A DNA stretch of 64,000 nt, from assembly GCA_003508835.1 (NCBI GenBank), contig PUFA01000077.1, forward strand, positions 3,548,001 through 3,612,000, given 5' to 3'. Shown piece by piece: positions 16,306-31,620 of the stretch. Below the pieces are notes generated by a model. The model searched no databases. It saw only the letters and a list, made by a program, of their open reading frames with translations, and was not told the DNA's origin. Each line of letters begins with the position of its first letter. Within the stretch, counting starts at the first letter, position 1. Made by a program: the position numbers and the translations under genes. The DNA comes from Eonycteris spelaea. Taxonomy: Eukaryota; Chordata; Mammalia; Chiroptera; Pteropodidae.

Positions 16306-16329
16306 AAAAAAAAAAAAAAAAAAAAAAAA
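16306..16329. repeat. Poly-A run
   Basis: 24 consecutive A in intron 9. Confidence 0.95.
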
Positions 16330-17148
16330 TCACCCTATAAGCATCTATGACAGTCAAGGGTTAAAAAAACATAATGCATAAGATTAAATTGGTAAATCAA
16401 CATGCCATTTATGAGAAGCAGTGTCATGTGTAACATATCCACACTTATTTCTCAACTCAGAAAATCTTTTTTTTTTAAAAAAAGGAAAAAAGACTTTTAA
16501 AGAGATACTCTGTCTTAGCATTAAATCACCAAACCCAATTTCAACTTAGCCCTCCAAATCTGAAAAAGCTACTTTCATTCCTGAATTTGGAGAACATAGA
16601 CAGTACCATTCTGGATTAATTTAAACCTGTGATTGCTGTCAGCACACTACTATTACAGAATAGTCAGATTTTTGTTAAGGAATACGAGGCAAACATGAAA
16701 CAGCTTTAGGTGGTTTAAAAAAAAAAAAAGATGGAAAGAACATCTCAGTGGGAACAAAATCCCCGTGAAAGTAGAAACAGATTCCTTTTCTTACTGAGGA
16801 GCCTTAAAAATAATCAACATGTTGACACTTTGATTTGGTACATTTCTTCTATTTTATGAACGTTAATTACTAATCTCCCCATCACCTCTATGGGGAAGAA
16901 AAGTGGTCCTATTGTTTTAATTAGGGAAATCCTGAAGTTCAGTAGGGGGAAAACAGAGGCTTCCTCTTGTCTTCTGTCTGTCTGCAACAGCCAACCTCTA
17001 GGCGACCTCATCGGCTGCCTGAGACTACACTATATTTTTAAAGTGAACTGGAACAAATATAGCACGTTATCAAATATTTACAGAAAAATGATCATGGAAA
17101 CCACAGCAATAGTCTAAGAGAAACTAACATTCCCTGGGTAGCAAGTTG

Positions 17149-17172
17149 TAACAAACAAACAAACAAACAAAC
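17149..17172. repeat. ACAA tetranucleotide repeat
   Basis: Six CAAA units in intron 9. Confidence 0.9.
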
Positions 17173-17483
17173 CTACAAACAGGGACAGAAAAAACTTAAA
17201 GAATGCCTAGACAAAGAAAAGAAAAAATCTTCATTACATTCTATTAAGGAAAGACGGAAAAAAAGAGAGATGAAAGAGGAAGAGAGGGTGGGGGGAGGCA
17301 GTGGAAGGAAGGGCAGAAAGAGGACCTCTAAAAAAATAACTGGAAGGTTATTTTGAATAAGAAAATATTCAGAAGTTCAAATACTTTCACATTTAACCAA
17401 AAGGAAATAAAATTGAATTAATGTCTCACAAATCGAATCATAGTTATAATTCTACAAACATTGACGAAATGAAGGTAACTTAC

Positions 17484-17539
17484 ACAGACCAGAAGAATGT
17501 CCCAGCTTTCACCCCTTGCTTAGTGGCTGTAATCCATAG
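17484..17539 (-). CDS. ENPP2: ENPP2 coding exon 9
   Basis: Acceptor CTCATTAG, 56 nt, donor GTAAGTT, phases 0 and 2. It encodes LWITATKQGVKAGTFFWS and the first two bases of Val278, about residues 260-278 of the phosphodiesterase domain. The sequence matches human exactly. This small exon is isolated between two long introns (about 4.9 and 6.7 kb). Confidence 0.96.
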
Positions 17540-18164
17540 CTAATGAGGAAAATATAAGAGGCTTATAATATGTTCTGAGTTTTTGGTCAAAGAAGAAAAA
17601 GGTTTTAAAATAGATCAGATATCTTATACTTTACCAACAACACACCATAAATTTCACATTATTTGCAACCATTTTTTTTTTCACATCTGGAAATCAGAAT
17701 CATTATTTCCATAAATGTTATTCGATATGTTCTCTGCAAAAGCTTTCAAAAGCACTGCTATGATGCTAGTGGCATTTTTAAAACTTTTATTTCATTTCAA
17801 AAGTCTCGTCCATACCTGTCTCGTATGATCATTGTTTTGAACATCACACTTATATAGCAGAATTCTGCTTATCAAAGGACCCAGGAGTGGACCATATGTT
17901 TCCTTAATTACTGAAAACCTGCAGAGGAGAACCCCAATTTGGCACACAGATGCCAGGACATTGGAACCTAACTTTGTCTTGTTTTGTTTTAAACTAGGTG
18001 AATGAAAAGAAAAAGGGGCTGTTTTTTATTCTGGATTTTCCCTTGTATCTTTTAGTAAATGAGATTTTAGAAATAAGTTGCTGGAATAAGTTAGGTGAAC
18101 CACACACTCCTTAAGGCTTTTTAAATATTCTTTCTAGTTCATGCTGTTGGGACACAGAAAATAT

Positions 18165-18400
18165 GGCAGTTAAGAACCTGAGCTCTGCAACCAGACAGCT
18201 GGATTTTTAAGCCTTGCCTCTGTCATTCACCAGCCATGTGGTCTTCCAGCAAATAACTTAAGCTCTTTGTGCTTCAGCTTCCTTTAAATATAGATAATAT
18301 TACCTAGCACATAGGATTATTCTAAGCTTTAAGGAGTAAATACACTTAAAGTTCTTAAAAAGTGCCTTAGCATTTGATAAACCCTTAGTCAAGTATAATC
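18165..18400 (+). repeat. MIR SINE
   Basis: Shows AAGAACCTGAGCTCTGCAAC, TGCCTCTGTCATTCACCAGC, ATAACTTAAGCTCTTTGTGC and a diverged 3' half. Confidence 0.7.
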
Positions 18401-20924
18401 TTAATTATTATGCAATAATGGAAATCAGTATAATCCAGTTATCCCAGGAACATTAAAAACAGCTCAGGATGGCCAGTGTCCCACTGACCAGGAGCCTGTG
18501 AGAAGAAACCCACCCACTTTAGGAGGCAAACAGGAAGGAGAACTGTGGCTTGTTTGTTATAAGACCAAAGTAAAAATGGTCAGGAATTGCAGCCACTCCC
18601 TTTTCCGGTTTCATTGCATCCAGATTTTCAGAGTATTTTACTGACTCCAGTGAAAATCTTTGTTTTTTGATCCAAGGGGTAATTGGGAGGTGTGGAGCAT
18701 AGAGCTTGGCCATGATTTCAGAAAGGACTGAGATGCCTGGCTTGGGAGAGTTTTGCTAATATTCCCAGCTCTTTGGGAAGACTGAAAATCCCTGGCTCCC
18801 CAAATTAACAGCTGCCTCTGCTAGCAAGTAAGGGATGGGACAGGAGAGCTTATGTGCCCTCTCATGCCCTCTCAGGTCTGTGGAGGTCTGAGCCGCTAGT
18901 GAATGTCATCAGCACGGGAGAGGTGGGGGCCTGGTCCTATTGGGGTGGAGCAGAGATAAGGATCTCAGGTTGCTCCAAGTGCCCTTCCAGGGTTTGGTCT
19001 AGGGTATGTTTCCACTTTCTGTACAAATGCTGGCATGCCCAGGTGACCCCAGCCCCACTAGGATTCAAACTGTACCTTGCAATTTCATTCATTCTTATCC
19101 AGCGCCCCCACTAGCAAGAAGATGCACTCAAACTAAGTGCTGGACAGGGGCTTAAAAGCCATGCCAGATCCTTAAGAGATCCATTTCTTATGTTAAATAA
19201 TCTATTTTCACATGGATTTTAATTTTGGGGAAAACATGCTGAGCGTATTCACATCCAAACAACTTCCTAGAAGACCGAGTGCCATGTTATTTCCAGCCAA
19301 GTTGTCCTGGGCAATACTTGGCACATACGAAAATGTAAGATCAATCTGGGGTTTTCTACTGGAATTATTCTGAAATGCACTTTTGTCGAATGATGACCCT
19401 GCACTTTCAAAAGTTGTATTGTGGAATACATGCTGATGTTGGCATTATCTGGGCAACAGGAAGCCCTATAAATAACTTTTAGCTCAGTAACGATCGCTCG
19501 AGGGAAAAGCTCACCAAAAGCCGTCTTTGTGATGGTGTGAGGAGAGAGCTTTAGGAGAGAAGAGGACAGAAGTTGGTATCCTAAAATCATCCTGATGGCA
19601 AAATCAGGATCATTTGTTCCTGAAGTACTTTTCTGTACTTCCCAAAATTTTGACAATGACCATTCACGTCTTTGTAATCAGGAAAAAAAAAATTAACCAA
19701 GTGTATAAAGTAATGTGAACTATGAAGACAATGTGAAGGTTCCAAATTTTTTACTTCTCAAAAAAAAAAAAAATTCTCTCCAATTCTTGGTAAAAGTCAT
19801 GTTGACCATATTTTTTAAAAAAGAAATTGGGAGCATGCTCAGAAAAGGGCAAAAAAAGTGAACAAATACAAGAGAATATTTGAAATTAAAAAACCACATT
19901 TTAAAACCTCAAATAGAAAGATCCTAGCAGTAATGAAGCCGATCTGTCAAGTTTAGCAAATGGTAGGAAGCTAAATCATAAAGTTCGTTAACCAGATCAT
20001 GAGTAGCTATAAAAGTTCTTTTGCAGGTCACATGTACATATTAGCTTTCAGAACTCAGGAGTTAAATGTAGTAATTACAGAGATTTAAAAAAAGAAAAGG
20101 CACTAAATCATTGGTCCAAAAGAAGTGAAAAGGAGCCTCAGGAGTTATAAGGGGGGGAGGGGAGAGACATCCTAGTTCCTCCTTGATTCAGAGAAATAGA
20201 ATTATGATTTCTCTGAATTTGAATGTAATATGAATTTCCTTGGTAAAACAACACTGCTAAAAAAGAATTTTTTTTAATAAATGAGCTGAGAAGACTCTGG
20301 GTTTAGCCTTCCAGCCTTTAATCCCAATATTTCTTCCATTTTCTTGCTTTATCTAGAAGCAGTTTTTCAACATTTGTGTCCTAGATGCCACATTTTGAAA
20401 AGAGGGCAAGTGGTAATAATGTTGTACCTTCCTGATATGTTATCAGAAGTAAAAATAATAATAAGCTTTCCCACTGGGACCAGAAAGATTTAAATGTGAA
20501 ATCCAACACTTTCTCAAATGATGTATGCAGCTGTGGGAGAAGGGGGGAAAGTTTTGAAAAAGAAAATAAGTAAAAAACATTTTGCAAAAACAGGAATTAT
20601 TTTTGCAGGGAAAGTATTCATTTGCATTCAAAGGCACAGAGCTAGGATAAACTGAATTCTATGAGACCAGAGGATGGATGGAGCCTTAGTATCAGCAGGA
20701 GTAAATCAATCACTGGGATTCAAGAGTCAAAACAAACTAAGGATGTGGGGGCTGGAGGAGGCAGCAGGAGACTGTGGACCAGTGTGGCTCTTTCTGGATG
20801 GTTAGGGCCAAGGAAGGTAAGTGATAAACTATAGGAGGTACAGGCAAACAGGCCTCAGACAAGGGTGCAGAACAGATCAATCCAAAACACAGTAGTGGGA
20901 CACCTAAATGTTGTCAGGCTGTAG

Positions 20925-21130
20925 GTTAGGTCCTCAGAATAAAGAGATGAATAAATTAAGTCCCTTCTCCTACGGGGCCCACAGTCTAAAGCAGACATGT
21001 GAATGATGTCAAAAGGATATGGTCAAATTTATGCTAGAAATAATAGGAAAACCCAAAGCAGGATCCCTGAGCTTAACTAGGGTTGGCAGGGGTGGGGGGT
21101 GTGGTAGCTACCTGGGGACAGATATTTCAA
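20925..21130 (+). repeat. L2-like LINE remnant
   Basis: GTCCCTTCTCCTACGGGGCCC and CACAGTCTAAAGCAGACATG resemble a diverged L2 3' segment. Weak. Confidence 0.4.
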
Positions 21131-23989
21131 CTGAAATTTGAAAGACAAATAAGAGTCTAGTAGTAAAGGGGTCAGTTGAGCAGTGTCCATCCAAAGCAAG
21201 TTAAAATATAGTAAAAAGGGGCGGGGAGAATGCAGATTTATAGCAGTACATGGAAAAGAAACCACAGAATTAAAAAAAAATAAAATAAAATTTTCCTGGG
21301 GGAAAAAAAAAAGCCTTTCACTAGCAAAATAATGAAATAGACAAAAAGAGGCAAGCAAATGATTTGTACTTCCCATCAGGCCAGTCCCTTTGGCCTGGAA
21401 GTTCACTCTAATGTCATTCTTCTTCTCTCTGCTGTCACTTTCTTACATTTTTATACTACAGTAACTCACAAAGATGACCTCGGGACACATTGAATCACAA
21501 TACTGGCAGAAAACAACAGTAGGCCTAGCAATTTGAGAAGCGATAAGAATGCATCTGGTCCTCTTCGAAATGCCTTACTCTGAAAATTATGGCTTTGGAA
21601 GGCTTGCATCATGGGATGGGGGGCAGGGTTAGACTTCTTTCTCAGATCTCCACATATAGTAGGTCCCTTGGAGTCTCATTTATTCTCCACCTTGCTGAGT
21701 CCAGATTTAAACTGAACAGGGAATTTTTCCTCTGTGCTATCTTAGTATTAGAAATTGCAGGATTACAGATAACAGAGAGATTATTCAAACACACACACAC
21801 AATTAAAAACTCCATTAAAAGTATTAAACACTTCTGAAATGAGAAAAAAGAAATCCAACTTTAAAACAACAACAAAAGGAATCCCATTAAAAATGTGTAT
21901 GAGAAATATAGGATTATATGGTAAATGACAACTTTTAATTGCACATTCTTGAGATTAACAAATTAAAAGCAGACATGACTTTGCTGAAGTGGCTATAACA
22001 GAGTTAAAAAAGATGAAATTAAATTGTAGAAATTATTTTGGAAGCCTAATGGCGAGATTCAAATTTTCATACGGACACACTGTACAAATATGCCTTATCT
22101 CATCTATTGGATTTTAAACTAGGATAAGAGTAGCACTTATTCCCCCATTTAATCTGACCCTATATTAGTTAGTCAAATGTCTCTCATGGCTGAATCACTC
22201 AGTGAAAATAAATTGAGTTTAATTTGACTGTGTGTGATTTTTATTTTAGATACATATTTTAATAAATATTTTTATAAATGTTTTCTCTACAATCATTTTT
22301 CACTAATGCTTTTGTGAAATGTACAAGCCTCTGAGAGGATATCTCAGTGTTTGAGGGCTATTTATTAAAGCTCAACTTTTTTATACTTACAGTTTCTTAT
22401 ACTGTAGTTTCTTACAGTTTCTGTCCATATGTTCTTTATGCCAAATTTCAATAAAATAGGTTTATAAATTATAGCTACTATGCTCCTTGGAATTCTCACG
22501 ATGGCCTCTTGTCCAAGAAGACAGAAAACACAAATCGGGTTCACCAGAAATCTTGGTCAACTGTAGGAAAGTTCTAAACTTGGTCAAGTGTGTCAACTTT
22601 GAGAGTTTAGTAAGGAAAGAGGCGAAGGGCCAAAACAGAGACTTCACTTCATTGGGTAGGTTAACAGCATTCCCTCTGCTCTGTTTCTGCAGAAGCTAAT
22701 GAATATGTGGGCTCATCTCCTGAGTCATGCCAACCCAGAGGAACCCTAATGTCAACACATGGGGCAAGGTGATCCAATTTGATAAAATTACTGTTTATCT
22801 CTATATCCTTTGCGGTTTCAGGCAAGTTCGCTTCCATGACAAAATTAATATAAAAGGCCAACTAACAACAGCTTCACAGAGGTCTAATTTCAATCACTGT
22901 ATTTATACCTAAACTGATCCTGTATCATAAACTTTGTTTGTGAAATCCACCCTGTAAACAAATTTCACTGTGCTCACAACAGAGGTCAGTGTCGACTTCC
23001 GGGAGTCCAGCCTGAGTCAGGTCAGTAGAATCAGAACCTCTGGTGTGAGGAAGCACTTCTGCAGACATACGAGAGGTCTCCCGACATTCAATTAAAAAAT
23101 AAATAAATAAAAAGTCCATATTTAAACTTGCATATTGCTTTATTATGCAATATGAATATTTTTATCCCAAATGACCTTTTCTCATAGAGCAACATCATTT
23201 TTTTTTTTCTTCCTTTATATCTCTATTTCGCTCATAGATTGCAGCAAACAGTTCCAGGTAAGAGGTCATTTAGGCAGGGTAGATACATGGACGTGCGTAG
23301 ACGCCGCCCACTGTTCTCGCCATGGAAGACTGCACAGCGGCCTGCCAGCCCTCCTTCCTAACCAATTCCTCCGCCCCCAGAGCTGACGTGAGATGGAACC
23401 ATTTGCCATCCTTCCACATGTTCCTGATTGACTGCACGCGCTGGGACGTGTTTCTGTGGGGATGCTGCTCCTTCTGCCCAAGGTCACGTGCACTTGGTTC
23501 AGTTCTGCTCATTCAATGCCTCAGCTCACGTCTGACCCGAGCAAGCTGCCTAACCATACACAGAGTCACAGGAAATACAGGGAGCCACCTACACCTCTTT
23601 TTACGTTCTGCTCAGCCATTTGGTCGGAGTAAAGTATTAATTTGCCGGTCCAGAGTCAATGTAGAATTCCACATATTATATGGAACTTCCAGGACTTTAA
23701 AAAAAAATGGATTAAACAAAACGGTCATGACCTTACCATAGGTCTAACTGAGTTCCCTTTTTCATCATGCTTCCCTGTTTCTGTCCATGTGGCACCTGTG
23801 CCAAAACTTCAGCGTAATCATAGTCATTGACTTCTATTTTTCACTGCGCCCCCAAATCTAGTAAACCACTTAGATCTGACTATCTATTCCTTCCTCAAAA
23901 ATTTTTTTGAAATGTATCCCTGCATCACTATTGCCATCACTATCACTCTAATGAAGACACTTATCACCTCACGCTTTTATAATCATAGC

Positions 23990-24130
23990 ACATACACACA
24001 TATGTACACATAGACATACGTCTATATACACATTATACATGCACACGTATATATCCATACGAATGTTATATACATATGCATACATATTATATGCACACAT
24101 ATATTATGTACACACACATATACATATACA
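23990..24130. repeat. ACATAT-rich microsatellite
   Basis: Imperfect alternating purine-pyrimidine run of CACATATGTAC-like units, ending about 125 bases from the exon 8 donor. Confidence 0.9.
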
Positions 24131-24256
24131 ATATCAAACGACAGGAACATTGCCAAGTCTGAAAAAATTATATGCACCTTTTTCACAGGTAAAAAGTGGG
24201 AGGTGAAATGTTTCAATGCACAGACACACGCACACAAAAAAAATTGCAACACTTAC

Positions 24257-24376
24257 TGGTTGACCTCCCCACCACCTGTGATTAAATTTCTCTCGCCCTC
24301 GGAGATGAAAAGTGGCATCGAATACAGGATCATACATCGAATTGCCAACAATTCCATGTGATTCTGGATACAGCCC
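24257..24376 (-). CDS. ENPP2: ENPP2 coding exon 8 (oxyanion Asn231 and catalytic domain core)
   Basis: Acceptor CTGTTCAAAG, 120 nt (40 codons), donor GTAAGTG, phase 0 on both sides. It encodes [20 protein letters not shown] and continues to HRWWGGQP, about residues 220-259. Asn231 in VGNSMYD is the active-site Asn next to the nucleophile in autotaxin structures. No difference from human is visible. The exon could be skipped without a frameshift but would remove active-site residues. Confidence 0.97.
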
Positions 24377-25265
<889 letters not shown>

Positions 25266-25431
25266 TTAGAACACAAGAACCAATGGAAATCACTCCAGGT
25301 GTGGAGACCCATTTTATAAACTACCAAACACATCATGACCGTCACCCCTGTATTTCAAATAATAAAATATGTTTCAAGCGATGTGTCCGTAGATCTCAAA
25401 GTCCATCGCTGAGCCGTTCCCGTGCAGATCA

Positions 25432-27372
<1,941 letters not shown>

Positions 27373-27432
27373 CCTGCAGGGCATTCTGGGGCTTTATTTC
27401 CTCACAGTCATCATCTACCCAGTGTGACTCTC
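27373..27432 (-). CDS. ENPP2: ENPP2 coding exon 5 (linker after SMB2), with a one-base deletion
   Basis: Acceptor CCTTATAG, 60 nt, donor GTAAGTG. Read in phase from exon 4 it gives G140 ESHWVDDDCEEIK and then CCC CAG AAT GCC CTG CAG instead of the expected ECPAG. Restoring one base after AAG gives K-A-P-E-C-P-A-G and a 61-nt exon ending in phase 2, which is what exon 6 needs. The missing base lies at about 27391-27396 (plus strand ggggcttt, expected ggggccttt). This is the second one-base loss in a short homopolymer in the same gene. Confidence 0.92.
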
Positions 27433-29566
27433 CTATAAGGAAAATGGGTAGATTTATTGGTGAATCTAATTCAGAACGCTATCCAGAGCTCTGAAGAGTA
27501 CAGTTCCAGGATCTGTGTCCTGATTGATACTGTTGTTTATGGGACACCATCTAGAAAGAAATTCTGAAATAAAATCTAGTGTCTGGTTTGGCTTCCTAAA
27601 GTATACCCACACATGATGCGAAAGCTAAGATTTAATAACTGTTAAGTGGTGTTTATGTGAACCTTCTGAGTCTAAATGGTTTCTAGATAAAAACACCAGT
27701 GGTGTCAGTGAACAGATTTTCATGTTTGTTTCCCTCCAGAAATAAACTGTTTGGTCATTAGACGGAACATTCTTTTCTCTGCCACTGAACATCTCACAGC
27801 CATAAAAAGCAGGGCACCACTTCCCTGTAGCTGTGAGGAAGGGCTTAGAATGCTCGGATGGAATATTGCAATAGATTATTTGCCAGTGGATCTGTGTACA
27901 GCCCTTGAGTCTGGAATAAAAACCAATGTATCTTTCACTTTTATCTTCCACCAAGATCTGGGGACATAAACTGGCATCTTTCCTGAATACCTATCAAGAA
28001 TAGAGAACAGAAAAGAAGTCAGATTAACAAAATGAGGCTTCCTTCAGAGAAAATAAAAATTATCAAAAAGCATTTGCCTTCAATTGTTCTAAAACAAACA
28101 ATAATCATGAGTCTTTAACATAAGTAAAATTTATGACCAAGACTTTAGAGATATTGCTCCCATGTAAAGAACATTGGAAATCTTGGTTGACGAGACTCTT
28201 AACTATTGACAACCAGGTAAGTAAGTCCATGCTCCTTACAATGCGGACACTTTACCCCACATGTAATAACCCAGGACACACACATGGACCTCACAAAAGT
28301 ACTGAAAACTGGAATTATAAACCAGCAAAAGCCAATGTTAATGATTCAATGACACGCAGGACTTTTTCTATTTTTCTTCTAATAGTCTTTGTGCTCATTG
28401 GCACATTTACTACAAGGGAACTAAAAAGGAAGGGAAATAAATTCTCAAATTTATGCTTTATCAACAGTTACAGTAATGGTTTGCATAGGGGAAATTTTCC
28501 AAACTCAGGATTAATGTAATACACTCTTGCCACAACCGAACACTATATATGTTTCAAAATTGATTTGCTTTTTCCTCAAAATCTTTTAACTTTTTTTCAA
28601 CTGCAGTTGGCAAATATTATATTAGTTTCAGGTGTACAACATAGTGATTAGACATTTATATACTTTATGAAGTGATCACCCAAATAAGTTTAGTACGCAT
28701 CTGATACTGTACATATTTAATACAATATTACTGACCATATTTCTCATGTTTAACAGAAATACTTCCTGAATGCTCCATGTTACAGCTAGGAAGAAGGACT
28801 TCATTTAGACATTAACAAGTAACTCGAAAACTTTACATAAAGATTCTTGGATCTTTCCATTAACTTCTATAAGCGGGTGCCAAGGCAGCTTAAACTCCTT
28901 AAAGCCAAAACTGCATCTTTTATATTTCTGCTTGTCCACTGATGATCCTATTCTACAACCAACTGTACAAAGTCAGGAGCATCTGTATGTGGCTGGTGCC
29001 CTGACCCTCTTTATCAGATAGTACCCCCTCCTCAGGCTGCTGCTAGTGCCTCACTTAAAGCTAACATCCTGCGGGTACAAAAGCCAGGTCCCCTGGCCTC
29101 AAGGGGAAGAGCTCTGGGATTTTCTTTCCAGAGTCTGCAGTGGATGGAGCAGGCCAAAGTGAGACTTCCCCCAGTCCCTGTCCTTGCTTGCCTTCCTCAC
29201 CCCCACTTCTTTTGCTCCCTTATATATGACTTCCCTACAGGGCATTCCCTCAACAAATCTTTGTACAGAATTCCTGTCTCATGCTCTGCTTCTAGGAAAC
29301 CAGACCTAAAACCAAGATGGAACTTTACTACAAATCTCTTCATTACTAAGGTTTCATGTAAGTTGGGAATTTGGGGTTGATGCAGATCATTGAAATGCAG
29401 GGAAGCAAAACTAGGCAAGAACTATGAGAAATTAGAAAGCACAGCCCTTTCCCTCCTCCCTCGCCCCTATCCAAGGTGTCATATCACCAAGGTCCAGGGT
29501 CTCTTGCAGCAGCATCTCCAGGTTTTATTCTTTAAAAGCTCAAGCCAATCCAAGCAAAACACGTAC
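27433..29566 (-). other. ENPP2: ENPP2 intron 4
   Basis: Contains a reverse-oriented L1 3' fragment (about 28585-28760). The rest, including the C-rich stretch 29144-29220, is unassigned. Confidence 0.8.
28585..28760 (-). mobile_element. L1 3' end, reverse orientation
   Basis: Reads TTTAACTTTTTTTCAACTGC then TAGTTTCAGGTGTACAACATAG, ATTAGACATTTATATACTTTA and GAAGTGATCACCC, a reversed L1 3' UTR. This variant is familiar to me from bat and other laurasiatherian genomes. Confidence 0.65.
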
Positions 29567-29692
29567 CTTTGCAAACCACTTGGTAATTAGTACAGCAGTC
29601 TCCCCTGGCCAAGCAGTCCTCTGAGCAGTGACAAGCATTGTCTTCATTTCTTACTTCTCCGCATCTGTCCTTCGTACACTCCCAGCCGCCAG
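29567..29692 (-). CDS. ENPP2: ENPP2 coding exon 4 (somatomedin-B-like domain 2)
   Basis: Acceptor GATTTCAG, 126 nt, donor GTACGTG, phases 1 and 1. It encodes the second somatomedin-B-like module: [15 protein letters not shown], then a dense cysteine pattern ending in YQVVCK, about residues 98-139. The RGD tripeptide is at about 127-129 within LARGDCC. In autotaxin the SMB domains hold the catalytic domain and bind integrins. Differences from human are slight (Gly99 for Arg, Asp115 for Glu). The frame is intact. Confidence 0.97.
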
Positions 29693-30471
29693 CTGAAATC
29701 GACACAGGAAAACACTTTCGCTGCTTCACGCAAACCAGATGAAAGAGGCCACAATTGCTCGCAAGGCTTGCCAACAAAAAGAGCTAAAATCCCACATCAT
29801 TTAATCTGCTTGTGAAATTAGAGTTGGCTTGAGGCCCAGATGATATTTGGAGAACTTACAAATAGAACGAATGCTTAATTTTTCAAATCAGAGTACAAAG
29901 CCAAACGCGATCGGGCTGCTTTGGAAAAAAAAAAAATTGAACTCTTACTGTTTGTGAAATGTTCTAAAAGACGCCAAAAATATAAGGTATCTGAGATTTG
30001 TAATACGGATATAGACCAGCGCAGGCATAGTCTCTGTAGTTCAGCTCTTTTCTTTTCTGAAGTAGCTTTACTTAACTTTACCTGGCTTGATTTAAATGCA
30101 AATGATAGTGCAACTAAATGCCCTCGGCTGCTATAAGTTGCATCTGGAAGTAAAGTCCTAAAGGGATATGAATGGTACAGAGGGTTATTAAAAACAGTCA
30201 CAGTTCCAAAAGGGGGTCATACCTACAGTGAGAAGTCAGAGTCGACGGGTCACAGATTTCTGCCTGAGCATACTAGATTGAGAGCTTACAGCTCAACTCT
30301 CCCGTGAGGTTATATTCAGAAAAGTAATATTTTAAAGAGAGTGCTGTATTTTTTTTGTTTGACTTTTTCATCCACTAGACTGTAAGCTCCAAGCAGGTAG
30401 ACCAGTAAACAAGAGAACTTCAGCTTGCCTAAATGCCATGAAGAAAAGAACAGGACAGCATTGATGGAGAG

Positions 30472-30535
30472 TAAAGGGGAGGGACAGGGGCGGGACAGGG
30501 GCGGACGAGGGCGGGAGCTGCTGCTGGAGGCGGAA
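30472..30535 (+). promoter_or_regulatory. G-rich cluster with Sp1-like boxes and G-quadruplex potential
   Basis: Contains GGGGAGGGACAGGGGCGGGA, then CAGGGGCGGACGAGGGCGGG, including several GGGGCGG/GGGCGGG Sp1-like boxes and at least five G-runs of three or more with short loops. It stands out within an AT-rich intron. Function is inferred only. Confidence 0.5.
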
Positions 30536-31309
30536 TGATCAAGAAAGCTGGCCTCTCTGAGCTCAAGGACGCTGCAAGTCTTCATCTCTGAAAAGATGTC
30601 GTAAGTGGAGGTAACAATTTTAGACAGCAGTCTTGCTCCGTCGTAATAGTCTGCTAAGCGAGATTTTACTGAGTGTCTGAACAGATGAAGTGTTATTAGT
30701 TGCCATGCTAGAAAACCACGCAGCTACTGTTCAATTTCCATTCTTTTACAATTACCTTTGCATCCTGATTCCATTCTGTTCTTTGGATCTCCCCTGTTTC
30801 CACTGCCTTCTCTTCCCAAGCAGATTAAATGCTTGGCATTCCTTTACCCAGGACCTGCCCTTCCCCATGGTTAGCAATTTTCCAAGGTGACTTTAACGAA
30901 ATGGAGATCATGAGTTGCCCTCCCTCAATTCAAAGATAATTCTACCAGCCAACTTACTCTCATTCCCCACTAAGCCCATATGAAAAGCCCATGCTTACAA
31001 AAGAGCATCACTGTTAACAAGCTAGATCTATTTAGGAATTACTGACTTCATATAAGAATGAAATTTTAAAAATTAAGGGTTCAGAGTGAACTACAAGCAA
31101 GGTATAAGTCAGTCAGTCGTATAATTCTCAAAGCAAACATAGGAATAAATACAAAAAGTATTTAACTTTATTGATAATAAGAAAGTTACCTATTAGGTAA
31201 GAAAAAAAGACTTTAAAATATGAGAACATCAACTTTAAAAATGAGAATTACTGAAAAGGAAGTGGTGAAAGTCTCTTGTGCCATTTGAGAGAAATATGAA
31301 CTTTGAGAA

Positions 31310-31560
31310 GTTTAATTTTTAATATATATTTACAATTTAAAAATGCATATCTAATTTGAACCGAAAATTCTAGGAATGTGTCCTGAGGGAAATAAACAAA
31401 CATATGAAAATGCATAAATAATGTTCATTGATACACTGTTAACAGCAAAAATGAAAGAAACTCTAAACGCCGATCGATTCCTTAATGAAGTAGGTTGTGT
31501 CTGTTCAGTGGACTACCATGTAGGCGTGCAAAAGGATGATGTTGCACAAAGACATATAGA
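31310..31560 (+). mobile_element. L1 3' remnant
   Basis: AAATAAACAAACATATG, CATTGATACACTGTTAACAGC and GTGGACTACCATGTAGGCGTG resemble the diverged 3' UTR of L1M elements. Confidence 0.55.
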
Positions 31561-31620
31561 TACAATACACCCTCGCGTGTATACATACACATACACGTTT
31601 GTATAACTATACACACACAT
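31560..31620. repeat. TACACA-rich interrupted microsatellite
   Basis: Units of ATACACATACAC and ACACACACA following an L1 remnant. Confidence 0.8.

Larger units (their letters stand above)
17540..24256 (-). other. ENPP2: ENPP2 intron 8
   Basis: The second-longest intron here. It holds a MIR (18165-18400), an L2-like remnant (about 20925-21130), a short inverted repeat (23131-23154) and an ACATAT-type microsatellite (23990-24130). A 129-codon minus-strand open frame at 19267-19656 has no recognisable product. Confidence 0.8.

Noticed and set aside
23322..23741. 139-codon plus-strand open frame in intron 8
   Set aside because: Composition looks non-coding, no known domain, and it overlaps open frames on the other strand.
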